In this document: one piece after another, positions 34,642 to 45,800 of the stretch | Numbering within the stretch: position 1 is the first letter of the stretch | Layout: the number at the start of each line of letters is the position of its first letter | Notes under the pieces: model-generated | Database searches by the model: none | Seen by the model: only the letters and a program-made list of their open reading frames with translations | What the model was told of the DNA's origin: nothing | DNA from: Macrotrachela quadricornifera | Taxonomy: Eukaryota; Rotifera; Eurotatoria; Philodinida; Philodinidae | DNA length: 64,000 bases | NCBI GenBank assembly: GCA_022393335.1 | Contig: JAJEKB010021049.1 | Location: 1 to 64,000, forward strand | Reading direction: 5' to 3' | Position numbers and translations under genes: made by a program

Positions 34642-35726
34642 ATGTTTCAAAGCAAGATGATTTTTCTGCTATTTGTTGCATGTTGGTCATGTTCAATGAT
34701 GGCATTTGGTGTATCAATTCCAAAAGGTTCATTACGATCTTATATTACTGGCGGATATAAAAGTAAGTTCATATTGTACGATTTTGTATTGAACGAGATT
34801 TGTATAATGTTTTATCAGATATCCAAACTAGAAATAGCAGATCTGATCTTGATTGCAGCCAATTTACTAATGATCTTGATGTCCTTGATCATTTTCCATT
34901 TTTGATCATGGTCAATCCAATAAACAACAATTGGGAAAAAAGCACTGCTAACATGAATGAAGATAGTACTGCGATTGTTAAGCTTACTCTTCGCAGTGAA
35001 ACTATGGTTCCATTAAGCATTTTTTGCTTGAAAAGTTTGACATTATTAATCATCACAGACACTCCTTTTCCTGATGGTAATTATTCTTTGTCAAGTGATA
35101 ATGACTATTTTAAATATTTTTCAGGTGTTGTACCAGATGACTTGTCAAATTTAAGAGAACTTACAAGTCTCCAGATTACTGACGCACCTATCGTGAAAAT
35201 GACGGAACAATTGGGAACATTAAGCAAACTTAATTTGTTGTTCTTATACAACAGTTCACTTACACATTTACCCAATCTTAGTAGAATTCCTCGACTGTTT
35301 TTCCTTAGTATTGGTAACAATCGATTATCTCACGTGGATGGACCCAAAAGTGTGGAGCGTCTTTACCTTACTGATAATGTTTTCACTGAAATTCCCGCAT
35401 GGATTACGGAAGCGCCGCTTCAAGTTTTAAACATGGACAATAATCCTTTGAAAAATATGATGTCGGCCACTTTCCTCGTCAATTTAAAATCGCTGTACTT
35501 AAGTAATACTAGTCTATCATCTGTTCCAGTGACTATTGACAGATTACAAAAGCTTGAAGCTCTTACTCTGTATAATAACAAACTGTTTTACCTTCCAACT
35601 AATATGCTTAATTTGGTAAATCTTAAATACTTAGACCTGCATGGCAATTTATTTTCTTCTGCTGATAAACAGATATTTCAAACACAATTCGGCAATTTTC
35701 ATCCCAATATGACTCTAATAATATAA
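34642..35726 (+). CDS. secreted leucine-rich repeat protein
   Basis: Exons 34642-34762 and 34819-35726 are joined across a 56-nt intron to give 342 residues. The N-terminus is a signal peptide (MFQSKMIFLLFVACWSCSMM AFG in two parts). After a Cys-containing region come about eight leucine-rich repeats, roughly residues 145-335: LRELTSLQITDAPIVKM, LNLLFLYNSSLTHLPNLSRI, LFFLSIGNNRLSHV, VERLYLTDNVFTEIPAWI, LQVLNMDNNPL, LKSLYLSNTSLSSVP, LEALTLYNNKLFYLPTNM and LKYLDLHGNLFSS. No membrane anchor follows, so it is probably secreted. LRR proteins usually mediate protein recognition; the ligand is unknown. Codon use is less AT-biased than in the neighbouring genes, and the repeats resemble plant-type or typical SDS22-like LRRs, so transfer is possible but unproven. 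Confidence 0.85.
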
Positions 35727-38038
35727 ACGAAATAATATTGTAGTTTTACTTTACTAACATGTACTTGATAATTTTTTCTATCTAAATCTGAGATTTGAAA
35801 ATATTTCAAATATACAATGATTAGTAAAATAATAATTCATATTATTTTATTTGACTGCTTTTTTTTACTGGGAAACGATACAAGACACACAATCGTTGCA
35901 ATGAACTTCCCAAGCACGTCATACTTCTTCATAACGAGTATTAATTATAAGTTGTTGAGTTTAGCTAAAAACGAGATAATCTTAATGTAAATTAGGAATT
36001 AGAGGAGAATCTTCGAATTTAGATATTTATGATATTAATTGTCTTAATCATTGACTCCTCAATTCATGAATTTATGCTTTATTTGAAATTTTGAATAGAT
36101 ATTGTTTGCTAAATAAATAGAGTGCAAGCGTCTATATCTCAAGATATTAAAAAGTAATATAGATAAATCGATTACTTGTTATCAAATCAATGTGTCCATT
36201 TAACAACACTATATAACTTAGTGACTCATGTATTTCAACAAGTGTTTCTAAAGTATTCTTTCATTTTGTATTTATTCTACTTGGATCCATAATATATAGT
36301 AGTCAAAATATTTCAAAATCTATTGGATAATGATTAGAAAATTCGTAGTAGAAAATAGTAAAATAACATTCTACAATTTATGATATCTTATGTGTTAATA
36401 ATTGGCGTGACCAAGAAGTATTTTGTTTTGCTCCAATATTACGACTAGAATTGATGTTCTTCATATGTGTCGGTTGCTCTCCTCTTAGTTTAAGACATCT
36501 ATAATCTCATGTAATTAAAATTACTCGCTGCAAGTTTTGATGATGTTCAGCATACAATTCTTACCTTTTGCAAATTTCGTAGTATGTTAAAAATTTATAT
36601 AGCAACTGAATTGTATTATCAACGACTGTCTCAGGTCAGATCTAAAATATAATATTTCATGATGATATCTGAATGATATAAATATTTACTATCGCAAGTT
36701 AGCACAGTAGGAGTTGCTTCTGGAAGAGAAGGCTATTTCTCTTTGAAGATAGAACAAATCGTAAACTTTGTGGAGCGGACTAGAATTACTAGAGAACGAG
36801 GTACAAAGTTATACATAAGGCTTGATTCAAAACTTTACTGTTTTAGGAGTTGTAAATGTTATATTCGACAATTCTAGTCCAATTTGCCAACAATTTCTGT
36901 AAAAAAAAACTCTGTATTTTGAGTTTTTTTCGTTTATTACTGAGGAAATCAGATCTATTTTTTAAGCATTTCTTTGTTCAACTATTCCAAAAGACTCTAA
37001 AAGACCAACTTAAAAGTCATTATCTTCTATGATTCGATACGTTTTCATCTATTGTTTCCAATGCTGAAAACCACAACTTTCTACCATGTTCTTATCGAGA
37101 GTTATTCAAAAAATACTCACGTGTCTTCTTTTTTGGAAAGTACATTACTATCACGACAACAAGTAGAACATCAACAATCATCGCAACTACGATGTCCACT
37201 ACCATAAACACAGCAATTACGACTACTACAGTATTGATGACTACAACAGTAGTGTAAAATCACATTCTCTTTTTCTACTCTATTGAAAATCGCATTCTGT
37301 TACCAGATCACATATCGATCAATAAGTAAATTGAGATAATCTATGTTATATTGATTAAATTATAACGGAATTATTCAATTGGCATCTAAATTTCTATATT
37401 GTTATATTCAAATCGATGAATCTATCTTTTATTTATAATAATTTTTAATAAGACAAAATTTCGTTTATTTTTTTTTATAAGAGAATTAATTTTTACAGTT
37501 TCAACTGTCTTTAAATCAATGTATCATTCTTTCTTTGTATAGTAATATTAAATTACCCATTTCTAACTCATTGAAAAAACGTAACAAAAAATATGTTAAT
37601 CATCTTTATCCAATTCATCAAACTACAAAACTATTTACTTATATAACATATAAAATAATATTAAACAGTTCTTAGAGAATATACGCAAAAAATAATTTAC
37701 CACGTTTGTAACGATGAAATGTCTATCTTAACAAACAAAGTGTAACCATTGTGATCATTGAACTTTATTAATAAATAAAAAAAAGAATTTTTTTTCATAT
37801 ATCCTATTAACGATATTTTACAATAGAACATTTATCATTTTCATTTCTCGCAATAGTTCTATGAATATATGTGCGTATGAAAAATAGACGCCATTTTAAT
37901 ATAAAAAGAATATTATCTATTATTTGAATAATGTCAGTAAAGAAATAGAATACAAGGATTGAAGAAAAGATAAGAGATATCGATATTAAAAAAGAGTACG
38001 GAGTGCAAATTTAATAAACATTTTCTATTTTATTTCAC
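35727..38038. other. AT-rich DNA; Thr-rich frame near 37.1 kb
   Basis: No clear gene was found. An open frame at about 37033-37257 ends in a threonine-rich segment (ITTTSRTSTIIATTMSTTIN and TTTTVLMTTTVV). It could be a mucin-like exon remnant, but it has no start or splice partner. Confidence 0.4.
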
Positions 38039-39722
38039 ATGGCATATTCTACTGATGATCCTAATCAATCCACAATAAAAGATAAATTCGTAGTAAATGA
38101 TTCAAGAGAAATAACACTTGATAGTGTTCTTAATCAATGTGGAGGTTTAGGTCGATTTCAATTATTTCATTATTTTTTTCTTAATTTATTACAAATGTCT
38201 GCTGGTCTTGTTTCTTTTTATTATGTTTATGGTGCAGCAGAACCCGAACATCGTTGTCGTCTTCCATCATATATTTGGCCTGATGATAATCAATATTATC
38301 CAGTCAATAACACATTGAAAGATCTTGTGAACAGATATATTCCAATAAATAATGAAAAGTGGGATAAATGTTACATGCTGGATTCGAATAATAAATCAAT
38401 TCATTGTCCAAATGGATGGTTATTTGATCGAAGTATTTACGGTTATACATATACAGAAGAAGCAAGTTTAGTTTGTGATTTAAAAGGAAAAAAAAGTTGG
38501 ATTTCAACAATGGCACAAATAACTGGATTTAGTCTTTTGATTCTTGGACCATTAGCTGATAGATTTGGTCGTAAGCCAGTAGTAAGATGTGTTACTTTAA
38601 CACTCTTTTTTGTTTGTCTATTTTTACAAATATTAATGCAATGGGTTCCAATGTCAGTTAATTTAAAGTAAGATAAAAATAAATAAAAATTTATTTGTTT
38701 AAATAATTATTTATAGATTTATTATTTTATTAATAAATCAATTTATGTTAGGTTTATCAGCATCGATTGGTAGCCTTGTTTTTGTTTTAATGCTTGAATT
38801 AACAAGTTGTTCATATAGAAGTATTATTGGTGTTATAGGTTTAATATCTTTTACATTGGGTACAGCATTAACAACATTATTTGCTTATTTAACTCGAAAT
38901 TGGGAATATCATTTATGGTTAATAACATGTTTTATTGGATTATTAACAATTTATCTTTATTTTATTAGTGAATCCCCAATGTTTTATTATTCAAAAAGAA
39001 AATTTGTTCAACTTAAAAATCTTTTATATCATATAAATAAAATGAATGATAAAAAAACTACTCTTTCAGATATTGATTTAAATGAATTATTTAATAAAGA
39101 AATAATTGATGAAACAAAATTAAATTTAAGAATGAAACTTTTAAAAATATTAACAAATAAAATATTAATACAACGATTAATAATAACATGTATAATGGCA
39201 TTTATTGGAATGTTTTTATATATAAAAATTTCATATGGATTAGCTCTAATGAATACATCTCCATATATTTCAATGACAATTGGTGCAATTGTTGAAATAC
39301 TTGGATATATATCTGCAAATATTGTCATGTCTACACGACTTGCTCGAAAATATTCTTATATGATATTTACTAGTTTAACAAGTTTATGTGTTTTACTTAT
39401 TCCATTAATTAATAAACGAACTATTATAGGTACAATTATTGTATCACAATTTGGAAAATTTTTTATATCTGGATCATTATCAGTAACATGGATTTATATA
39501 TCAGAATTATTTCCTACATCAATTCGTAGTAGTGCTAATGGTTTTGCTGTTGGTATTAGTAAAATAGGAGCTATATTAGCACCTGTTATTGATGCAAATA
39601 TTCGAGAAGATTATTTATCAATAACATTTTATGTTTATGCAAGTTCAGGTCTTTTAGTACTTTTATTAAGTTTATTATTACCTGAAACAAAATATTTATC
39701 ATTGACTGATACAATTCATTAA
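38039..39722 (+). CDS. SLC22-type organic ion transporter (MFS)
   Basis: Exons 38039-38667 and 38717-39722 are joined across a 49-nt intron to give 544 residues. The N-terminal cytosolic segment leads into TM1 after LNQCGGLGRFQLFHYF, typical of SLC22 (LxxxGxFGRFQ). A large extracellular loop follows with several Cys (HRCRLPSYIW, WDKCYMLD, IHCPNGWLFD, ASLVCDL). TM2 is followed by the MFS signature GPLADRFGRKPVVR. The C-terminal half has the second bundle, with ISELFPTSIRSSANGFAVGI near TM10-TM11 and LLLPETKYLSL at the end. These transporters move organic cations, anions or zwitterions across the plasma membrane; the substrate cannot be told. The gene is intact with AT-biased codons. Confidence 0.88.
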
Positions 39723-40181
39723 ATAAATCATAAAAATATTTTTTTTAAAATAATATTCATTTATATTTAAATATATTATTTCAATGGAGAAAAGATTTAT
39801 TTATTTATCTTTTGATTAATCTACTAATAAATAAACTTATTTAATGATTAACATAAAATAAGTATTCGTAATTTTTAAAGAAGTTTTTATTGTTTCATTC
39901 AATCAAAATAAATTTTTTAACAAATATTTTAAACATATTTTGCATTATTTTGAAGAAATTAAGATATGATTTTAAATTAATCTTAAAATACATATTAATG
40001 CGTTTGTTTTAATAATTGAATTGAAAAATATTTTTTACAATTTTTTAAATTAATTCTTTATTCTTTCCATACAATTGTGCGCAGTAGAAGAAAAGTTTTT
40101 GATATAAAATAGAATGAAAAATAATGATTATGACAATGGCCTATAAGAAACTCTTCGAAATAGTAGTATTTGTCGTACACA
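39723..40181. other. AT-rich DNA between convergent genes
   Basis: Nothing was recognised in this stretch between the SLC22 gene and the minus-strand pseudogenes. Confidence 0.45.
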
Positions 40182-40461
40182 TTAAATAGATCGTCCAAAA
40201 TCTTTATTCATTTCTTCTAAATATTTTTCTCTTGTTTCAAGATGAGATAGAAATACAACAATGTACATAATATAATGCAAAAACTTCCAAAAATAAGAAA
40301 AGTTTCGTGTCTAATACTTTCAAGAAGTATTGGTACAAAAAACAATGATATTGTACAATTAGCAATTCAATAAGCGACTGTTGTTAATGATATAGCTTTA
40401 TCATGTATTGTTAATGGAAGTATTTCTGTACAATAAAAGCCATTTACAATTATGATAACCT
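40182..40461 (-). pseudogene. sugar porter (MFS) C-terminal pseudogene
   Basis: On the minus strand the frame reads NGFYCTEILPLTIHDKAISL, then TTVAY, a TGA in place of a likely Trp, then IANCTISLFFVPILLESIRH and ETFLIFGSFCIILCTLLYFY. After a frameshift it reads HLETREKYLEEMNKDFG. This matches TM10 to TM12 and the PETKxxxLEEM tail of the sugar porter family. The stop and the frameshift show it is dead. The rest of the gene is absent; a MULE-type transposase remnant lies directly upstream on the same strand and may have replaced it. It is unrelated to the SLC22 gene beyond the shared MFS fold. Confidence 0.7.
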
Positions 40462-41214
40462 TCAATGAGAAAGTATAGTCGCCGCATTCAAAATAGATTC
40501 CATCTTCTCGTCGCATTCATTATTGGTACGGGAATTAGTAGTTGAAACATTCTACAAATTGATGTCAAGCAACCATTGTTTTTCGAAATACTTTAACAAT
40601 GGATCGATTGATACTCCAAGTAATTGTGAAGCATCATTTCGAATCTCATTATAGCCAATAAGAACTGTGTCGTATGGGCATTATTGTGAAAGACATGGTT
40701 TTTCTACAAAGACCATCTACAATTTCATCTTTAATATATTGTTGTTGAAGGCCTAGTTATTGAATTTGTCTAAATATTGTCTGTCAAGAACGAAATAACA
40801 CCCATAGCGTCTAGATGAAGAAAACTAGAAAAAAATGCTTATGTATTAGATCAACACAAGACACTTACTTCTGTCTTTACGACTGGTAGGACACCAAATT
40901 CGAAATCTGTTAATATTAATTGAGATGAAAAGACTTTGCGACCTTCTTTAGTTATTCGCTTGATCTCAAAAAAGATTTGTTAATGAGTTGTACCTTTTTT
41001 ATTAATCATCAGTTCAAATACACAAGATACATCTTGAGTAAATAAGAAATATTTTCAGAAAGTAGCACTTATTTTTCTTACATGTATCAGAATTAGTTGC
41101 ATGAATAATGAAAACTTGCATAAAATATGGTGGTGCTTTCAAGAATATGCCAACCATGTATGTCATTTGTGAATCCGACAATATATTTAGCGAAAGTTCC
41201 CTTCCATATAACAA
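40462..41214 (-). pseudogene. MULE-type transposase pseudogene
   Basis: Scattered minus-strand segments match the MULE transposase domain often found with FLYWCH zinc fingers. In order they are SDSQMTYMVGIFLKAPPYFM with QVFIIHAT, ITKEGRKVFSSQLILTDFEF, LGLQQQYIKDEIVDGLCRKT, then, after a frameshift, VLIGYNEIRNDASQLLGVSI with PLLKYFEKQWL, and NVSTTNSRTNNECDEKM. Frameshifts and stops separate them, and the DGTFK motif has become VGIFLK. No terminal repeats are visible. This is an old relic. Confidence 0.65.
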
Positions 41215-41286
41215 CAGACGCTAGTGTCTTGCCTGTGGTTTGTCTAAAACTAAAAATCTTTCTTCATTGATGGTAAATTTGTATTA

Positions 41287-42450
41287 GGCTGTTAACGAAG
41301 TTATTATGTTTTTTTGCAAAATTTTATTTTTATTTTTGTAACTTCAACAATACAACTAGCTTTCAGTTATATATACACCACTACTATCTATGACTTGTCG
41401 CAACGCTCTGGCAGAGATAGGATCCCGCGTTCGTAGAAATCCTTGAACTTTTGATCAAAGAAGTTGACGATATCAATTTTCACGTCGTTGTCGTCGTCGA
41501 ACTTTTTCTCACGCAAGTAATGAGAAAGAGAGCGAAATAAATGGTAGTCCATTGACGCCAAGTCAGAAGAATAAGGTGGATGAGGAATGGTAATCTATCC
41601 GAGTTTCAATAATTTTTCGCAGATCGACTGGGCAACATGGGATCGGGCATTGTCATGCAAATAGTAAATTCGATCCTGCTTTTCCTTGAGTTTTTCGGCA
41701 ACTCGGTCCAGTTGTTGACAGTAGAGATCAGCAGTGATAGTACAACCATTTGGAAGAATTTCTCAGTAAATAATCCCATTGACGCCCCGCCAAGCGCTCA
41801 GCATCATCTTCTTGGGATGCAGATCAGAATTAGGTGTTGCTACGCCTGTATGACCAGCGCTAAGCCACTGGTAATTGTGGTGAGATGTCATTAAATCCAT
41901 ATAGGCATCAAGCCGGTGTTATAGCTGATGTGGTGATAACTCATGGGGTATCCAAACTCCATATTTCCATGTCTTGCCTGATTCGTTCAAATGTTTTTCC
42001 ACTGCATCATAAGAGCACTCAAGCTACTCTGCGAAACACCGTAAAGTCAATAGAGGATCTTTTCGATAAGCTGCTTTAAAAGACCCACATCCACTTCCAT
42101 TGGTCTACCGGACCGAGGTAAATCGTCGAGTTCTAAGCTATTGTTGTTAAAGCGATTGAACCAATGCTGTGCCGTGCGATTAGAGAGTACATCCTCCTCA
42201 ATCGTGCTGCATATGTTGTTGACTACTTTCGTTGCTTTGTGACCGAGACAAAATTCATGAAGTAGAAGCGCTCGAATCTCTTTACAAAAAAGATTCATTT
42301 TCAGTTCATGATCAGCGTCCATATCGATGACTTTATTATCATTCAAAAGATATTCACACTCTCTTTATATACCGTAAGTACGGAAACTTCTAGGACATTC
42401 TCGAATGTTTTAGAAAATTTTAAAAAAACGCAGAAACTTTGTTAACAACG
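41287..42450. mobile_element. mariner-family transposon, inactivated
   Basis: The inverted ends share TGTTAACNAAGTT followed by a T-run and AAAATTTT, and TA flanks both sides (41285-41286 and 42451-42452). The length is 1164 bp, and the minus strand encodes a mariner transposase with frameshifts, stops and an internal deletion. No other gene is inside. Confidence 0.8.
41367..42346 (-). pseudogene. mariner transposase, broken
   Basis: The N-terminal HTH part is open (42047-42346) with EIRALLLHEFCLGHKATKVV, TAQHWFNRFNNNSLELDDLP and RSGRPMEVD, a classic mariner paired-type domain. A frameshift near 42060 is followed by KHLNESGKTWKYGVWIPHEL and HHNYQWLSAGHTGVATPNSD. Compared with the family, about 60 residues are missing between two QWL stretches, removing the first catalytic Asp. 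The second (LHDNARSHV) and third (YSSDLASMDYHLF) remain. Further in-frame stops (five or so) and a late frameshift occur. The element cannot transpose itself. Confidence 0.85.
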
Positions 42451-42452
42451 TA

Positions 42453-42983
42453 ATTCTTTTGAGGTTTCGCCATACTTTACGGTGAGTCTATCTTATGCAC
42501 AGAGGCCGAACTTAAAAGTGATTTATCATTTGAAACGATTTACTCATAAGATACATTTTAGATGCATTGAAATGGATTATTAGACCAAGTGATGCAGTTG
42601 ATTAATACGAATAATAGTTTGAAATTTTTTTTTAATCAACTGTATTATTGTATTGCAACGAAGCAAATTGATTACTTTATTTATTCAATTTCTGCTACTT
42701 TCTGACAACTTTCCTTTATCGTCCTCAACACATTACGGTACTTTCGATGATTTAAAACTGATTTCTTTTACTATCAATCAGTTTATTCTCTTTGTTACTT
42801 TGCATTTTCCAAGCAGATTCAGTGCACCAAAATTAAGTTATCTTTATAAATGTATATGTTAAAATAGTGGATCTTTTATCATTTTGTATAATTTAATCAT
42901 CAATCTAAAAAAAACAGGTTCAAATTGAAAAATATGACAGATCAGAGATGTGCGGGGCAGCAAATTTTCATGCACTGCGAAAC
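42453..42983. other. short AT-rich spacer between elements
   Basis: No gene was found. It becomes GC-richer just before the CCGCG target site of the next element. Confidence 0.45.
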
Positions 42984-42988
42984 CCGCG

Positions 42989-44460
42989 CACAGTGGGCAA
43001 CCAGGCGGACATGACCGAAAGTTATATTTTCCCAAGTTCAAATATCGGAATGAATACGTCTATGGTTAGTCTATCTTACCCTAAAACTAGATCTCCAGAA
43101 ATCGAGCCATACCCCTGGAAAAGTCCAGCGTCAAAAAATTGCTCATAAATCGATAATTATACGGAGACCATTCCTTTTTTCAACTTATCAAAACATTTTA
43201 AAAAGAAAAACTATCTGAAACGAATGACTGACCCATAAGCTATATTGGATGAAAAAAATGATTTCGATTGAACCAAAAATGAAATAGAAAAAAAGTGATT
43301 ATTGGGCCAAAAATAGGTCAAAAAATAGGTCATACCGTATTTTATGAGCGCTACAAAGAGTTTTCATCCGATTGAGCTGAAATTTTCACCACTCATTCTC
43401 CAATGTGTGATTTATCATTGATCATAGCGCGATGTTGAATCAGTGAACACAGGCCGAGCTAGAGGTCTCCCAAAAAACCAGGTTTCTGCCCAGGAATGGC
43501 TAGTTTTGAGAAGATGAGAACGTTTTGACGCAAAACTAAGATCATATTCGGAATCAGCTCATCGAGCTGCATCGAATCATATATAACAAGAAGTGTTTCT
43601 CAAAAAAAAAAGTTGGTTCTTGTGGTCGATAAGGTTTTGAAAAACAGCCTTTCCATAGTTTTTAAACGCTACAAAGAGTTTAAGTGCGATTGATCTCAAA
43701 CTTTCACTAATTATTCTTCCACGTCTGATTCATCATTGACCATAGCGCGACTTCGCACTGATGCGCTTAACCGGTGCTATGAGTCTCCTAAAAAATGAGG
43801 TTTTTGCCCCCGAATCCCTATTTTTTAAAACAAGGCATCATTTTGATGCAAAACTAAGGTGATATTCGGAATCAGCTCGTCGAGCTGCATCCAACCATAT
43901 ATAATAAAAAGCATTTTTTCGAAAAAAAATTTTTGACCTTCGTGCAAGGAAAGCTAAAAAAGATGAGTCATTCCGTATTTTTCGAGCATTATAAAGAGTT
44001 CTCATTCAACTGAACTCAGTCATTTACTCACTGTGTTCATCTATATTAAATTTTCGTTAACTATATACATCGTATCGCATCAGAGACCGTATACTATGGG
44101 AGGAATTCCTAAGAAAACCCTGATTTTTGACCCTAATTCCTTCTTTTGGCTCCCCAAATCTCTTTTTTTATCCTTAAAATAACATCTTACCGAGAAACCA
44201 AGGTGATTTTCGGAATCAGCGTGCCAAACTACGTCGAATGGTGTGTGACACGATGTATTTTCTAATAAAAACTTTTTTTCGAAAACTTTGGCAAAGGTAC
44301 CCCACAGGTGATTTTCACGAAAAATTTTTTTTTTCAAAAAGTGCTTTATTTGCTTAAAGATGATTTTCTAAGTGATATATAATCACTTCTAAGCAATAAA
44401 AATCCGTTTCAGAGCACGAAACTTACATGTCCGCCTGCTATACGAAAGTTGCCCACTGTG
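42989..44460. mobile_element. non-autonomous Transib-like transposon
   Basis: The termini are CACAGTGGGCAAC and its reverse complement GTTGCCCACTGTG with one base offset in the fifth outer position range, and CCGCG is duplicated on both sides (42984-42988 and 44461-44465). A 5-bp GC-rich target duplication plus CAC(A/T)(A/G)TG ends are hallmarks of Transib, the DNA transposon superfamily related to RAG1; CACAGTG is also the consensus heptamer of V(D)J recombination signals. A GGCGGACATG block is inverted near both ends. There is no transposase: the interior is three imperfect tandem units of about 300 bp. It would depend on a Transib transposase elsewhere. Confidence 0.65.
43325..44290. repeat. 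three tandem units of about 300 bp inside the Transib-like element
   Basis: Units begin near 43330, 43655 and 43970 and share, in order, a CCGTATTTT-type start, GCTACAAAGAGTTT, TGATTYATCATTGA-type and CATAGCGCGA motifs (the last in two units), GATATTCGGAATCAGCTC and a CGAAAAA run. The third unit is the most diverged. No coding capacity is seen. Confidence 0.7.
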
Positions 44461-44465
44461 CCGCG

Positions 44466-45800
44466 ACCCATAACGCTCGTCAACCCACCTCACCCTTTCC
44501 ATTGAAATTTTCTTCTGAGTACTCTCTGTCCTGCCTCAATCCGTTCATTTTCTTCCTCGGCTCGCCTGTCTCGTGTAAACAGATCCATCATTTTGCTTCA
44601 TCTCGCTCCGTCTCCGTAAAACCCAAAAGGAATTTGTATTTTGTCATTTATTCTCAATAATTAATTAATTGTTAGATAAAGCCTATACTTGGCTATTTGC
44701 CTAAGCAACAGCTGATCGAACCAGTATAATACATTGGGGGTAAACGCATTGATACTGTTTCTTTTTTCAAGATATCTTTTAATAATCTCTTGGTATTTGA
44801 TGAACACTGATCGAAAGTGGTACAGATCTTTGAAAATGAACAAGGCACATTTGATAATGTCATGGCATCAACCGATTCATAAGATGATAAATCGTGTAAT
44901 CCAATTAGTTGGTATTGATAAAAGAAAGAATTAGGTAGAAATATCGCTTATAAAAACAAAACGGTGCCTTAGTTGTTTTTCACTTATTAATATATACCAA
45001 CAGCGGATGTCTAACGTAGAAAATAAGTCAGATTTTCTCATGATATTCGTTAGTTTTGACTGAGGTTAAGTTATTACTCAATCCTAATATGGAATTATAG
45101 CAATGAAAAAAAAAGTAATTGGTACAATTAAGAATTCACGACATTCAAGAAAGTGGAGGAAAAGTACAATTGCCAAAAGGAAAAATTGGCGAATTTACAG
45201 AATGCCAAATAATAAATCAATCATTATATACTTTGACATCGTATATAGAAAAGGACATACATGTATATTGTTAATTTTTCACGATCTCTTACAGTGCTCC
45301 GGAAAATTTTGCCATCCTCCCGAAATTCGTGTCTTTTTATTTGCAACCACCCCGATCCGAACCGTTAAATATCTGACGGTACCTATGCCTCGCTCGCTTC
45401 GAGTAATTGTAAAAATTTTTGCTCCCGACCTGTCAGTGCCACGTAGCTCTACGGGATCCGTGCGTCACAATCCGTGGACCGCACACCTTTGTGACAGATA
45501 AGTTAATGATATAAGGTTCTAGTCTAGAGTAAACGAGATATTTTATTTTGATAATTTCTATATACGCAAAAAAATTGTTCAACAAAATGAGAATACTTTC
45601 GATTGAGGAGTGTTAGCCATAACTCGCAGTGAATCGCAAAGGATTATCATCACATAAACTTAATAAATCATTTAGTTTGCCAATTCGTTGGTTCGTTATT
45701 CCATTAGTCTGTCCATTAGTTATGGCCTTATTATATATGGTTCCACCATCACTCTCAGTGCAAGATATAAACTCTATATGATTTTGTCCTCATCCTCATT
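44466..45800. other. mixed-composition DNA, no confirmed gene
   Basis: Several open frames of 60-130 codons occur (44427-44660, 44734-44934, 45103-45501), but none shows motifs. A GC-rich patch at about 45295-45500 contains TGTGCGGTCCACGGAT-like sequence on the minus strand, reminiscent of hAT MITE ends, without a matching second end. Confidence 0.4.

Noticed and set aside
37033..37257. Thr-rich mucin-like frame
   Set aside because: No start codon, signal peptide or partner exon; the Thr run comes from an ACT/ACA-rich stretch.
44734..44934. 66-codon open frame rich in basic residues
   Set aside because: It has no motif, no conserved context and no splice partner; it lies between elements.
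45103..45501. 132-codon open frame
   Set aside because: It mixes a lysine-rich AT part and an unrelated GC-rich patch, which suggests a chance frame crossing a repeat boundary.
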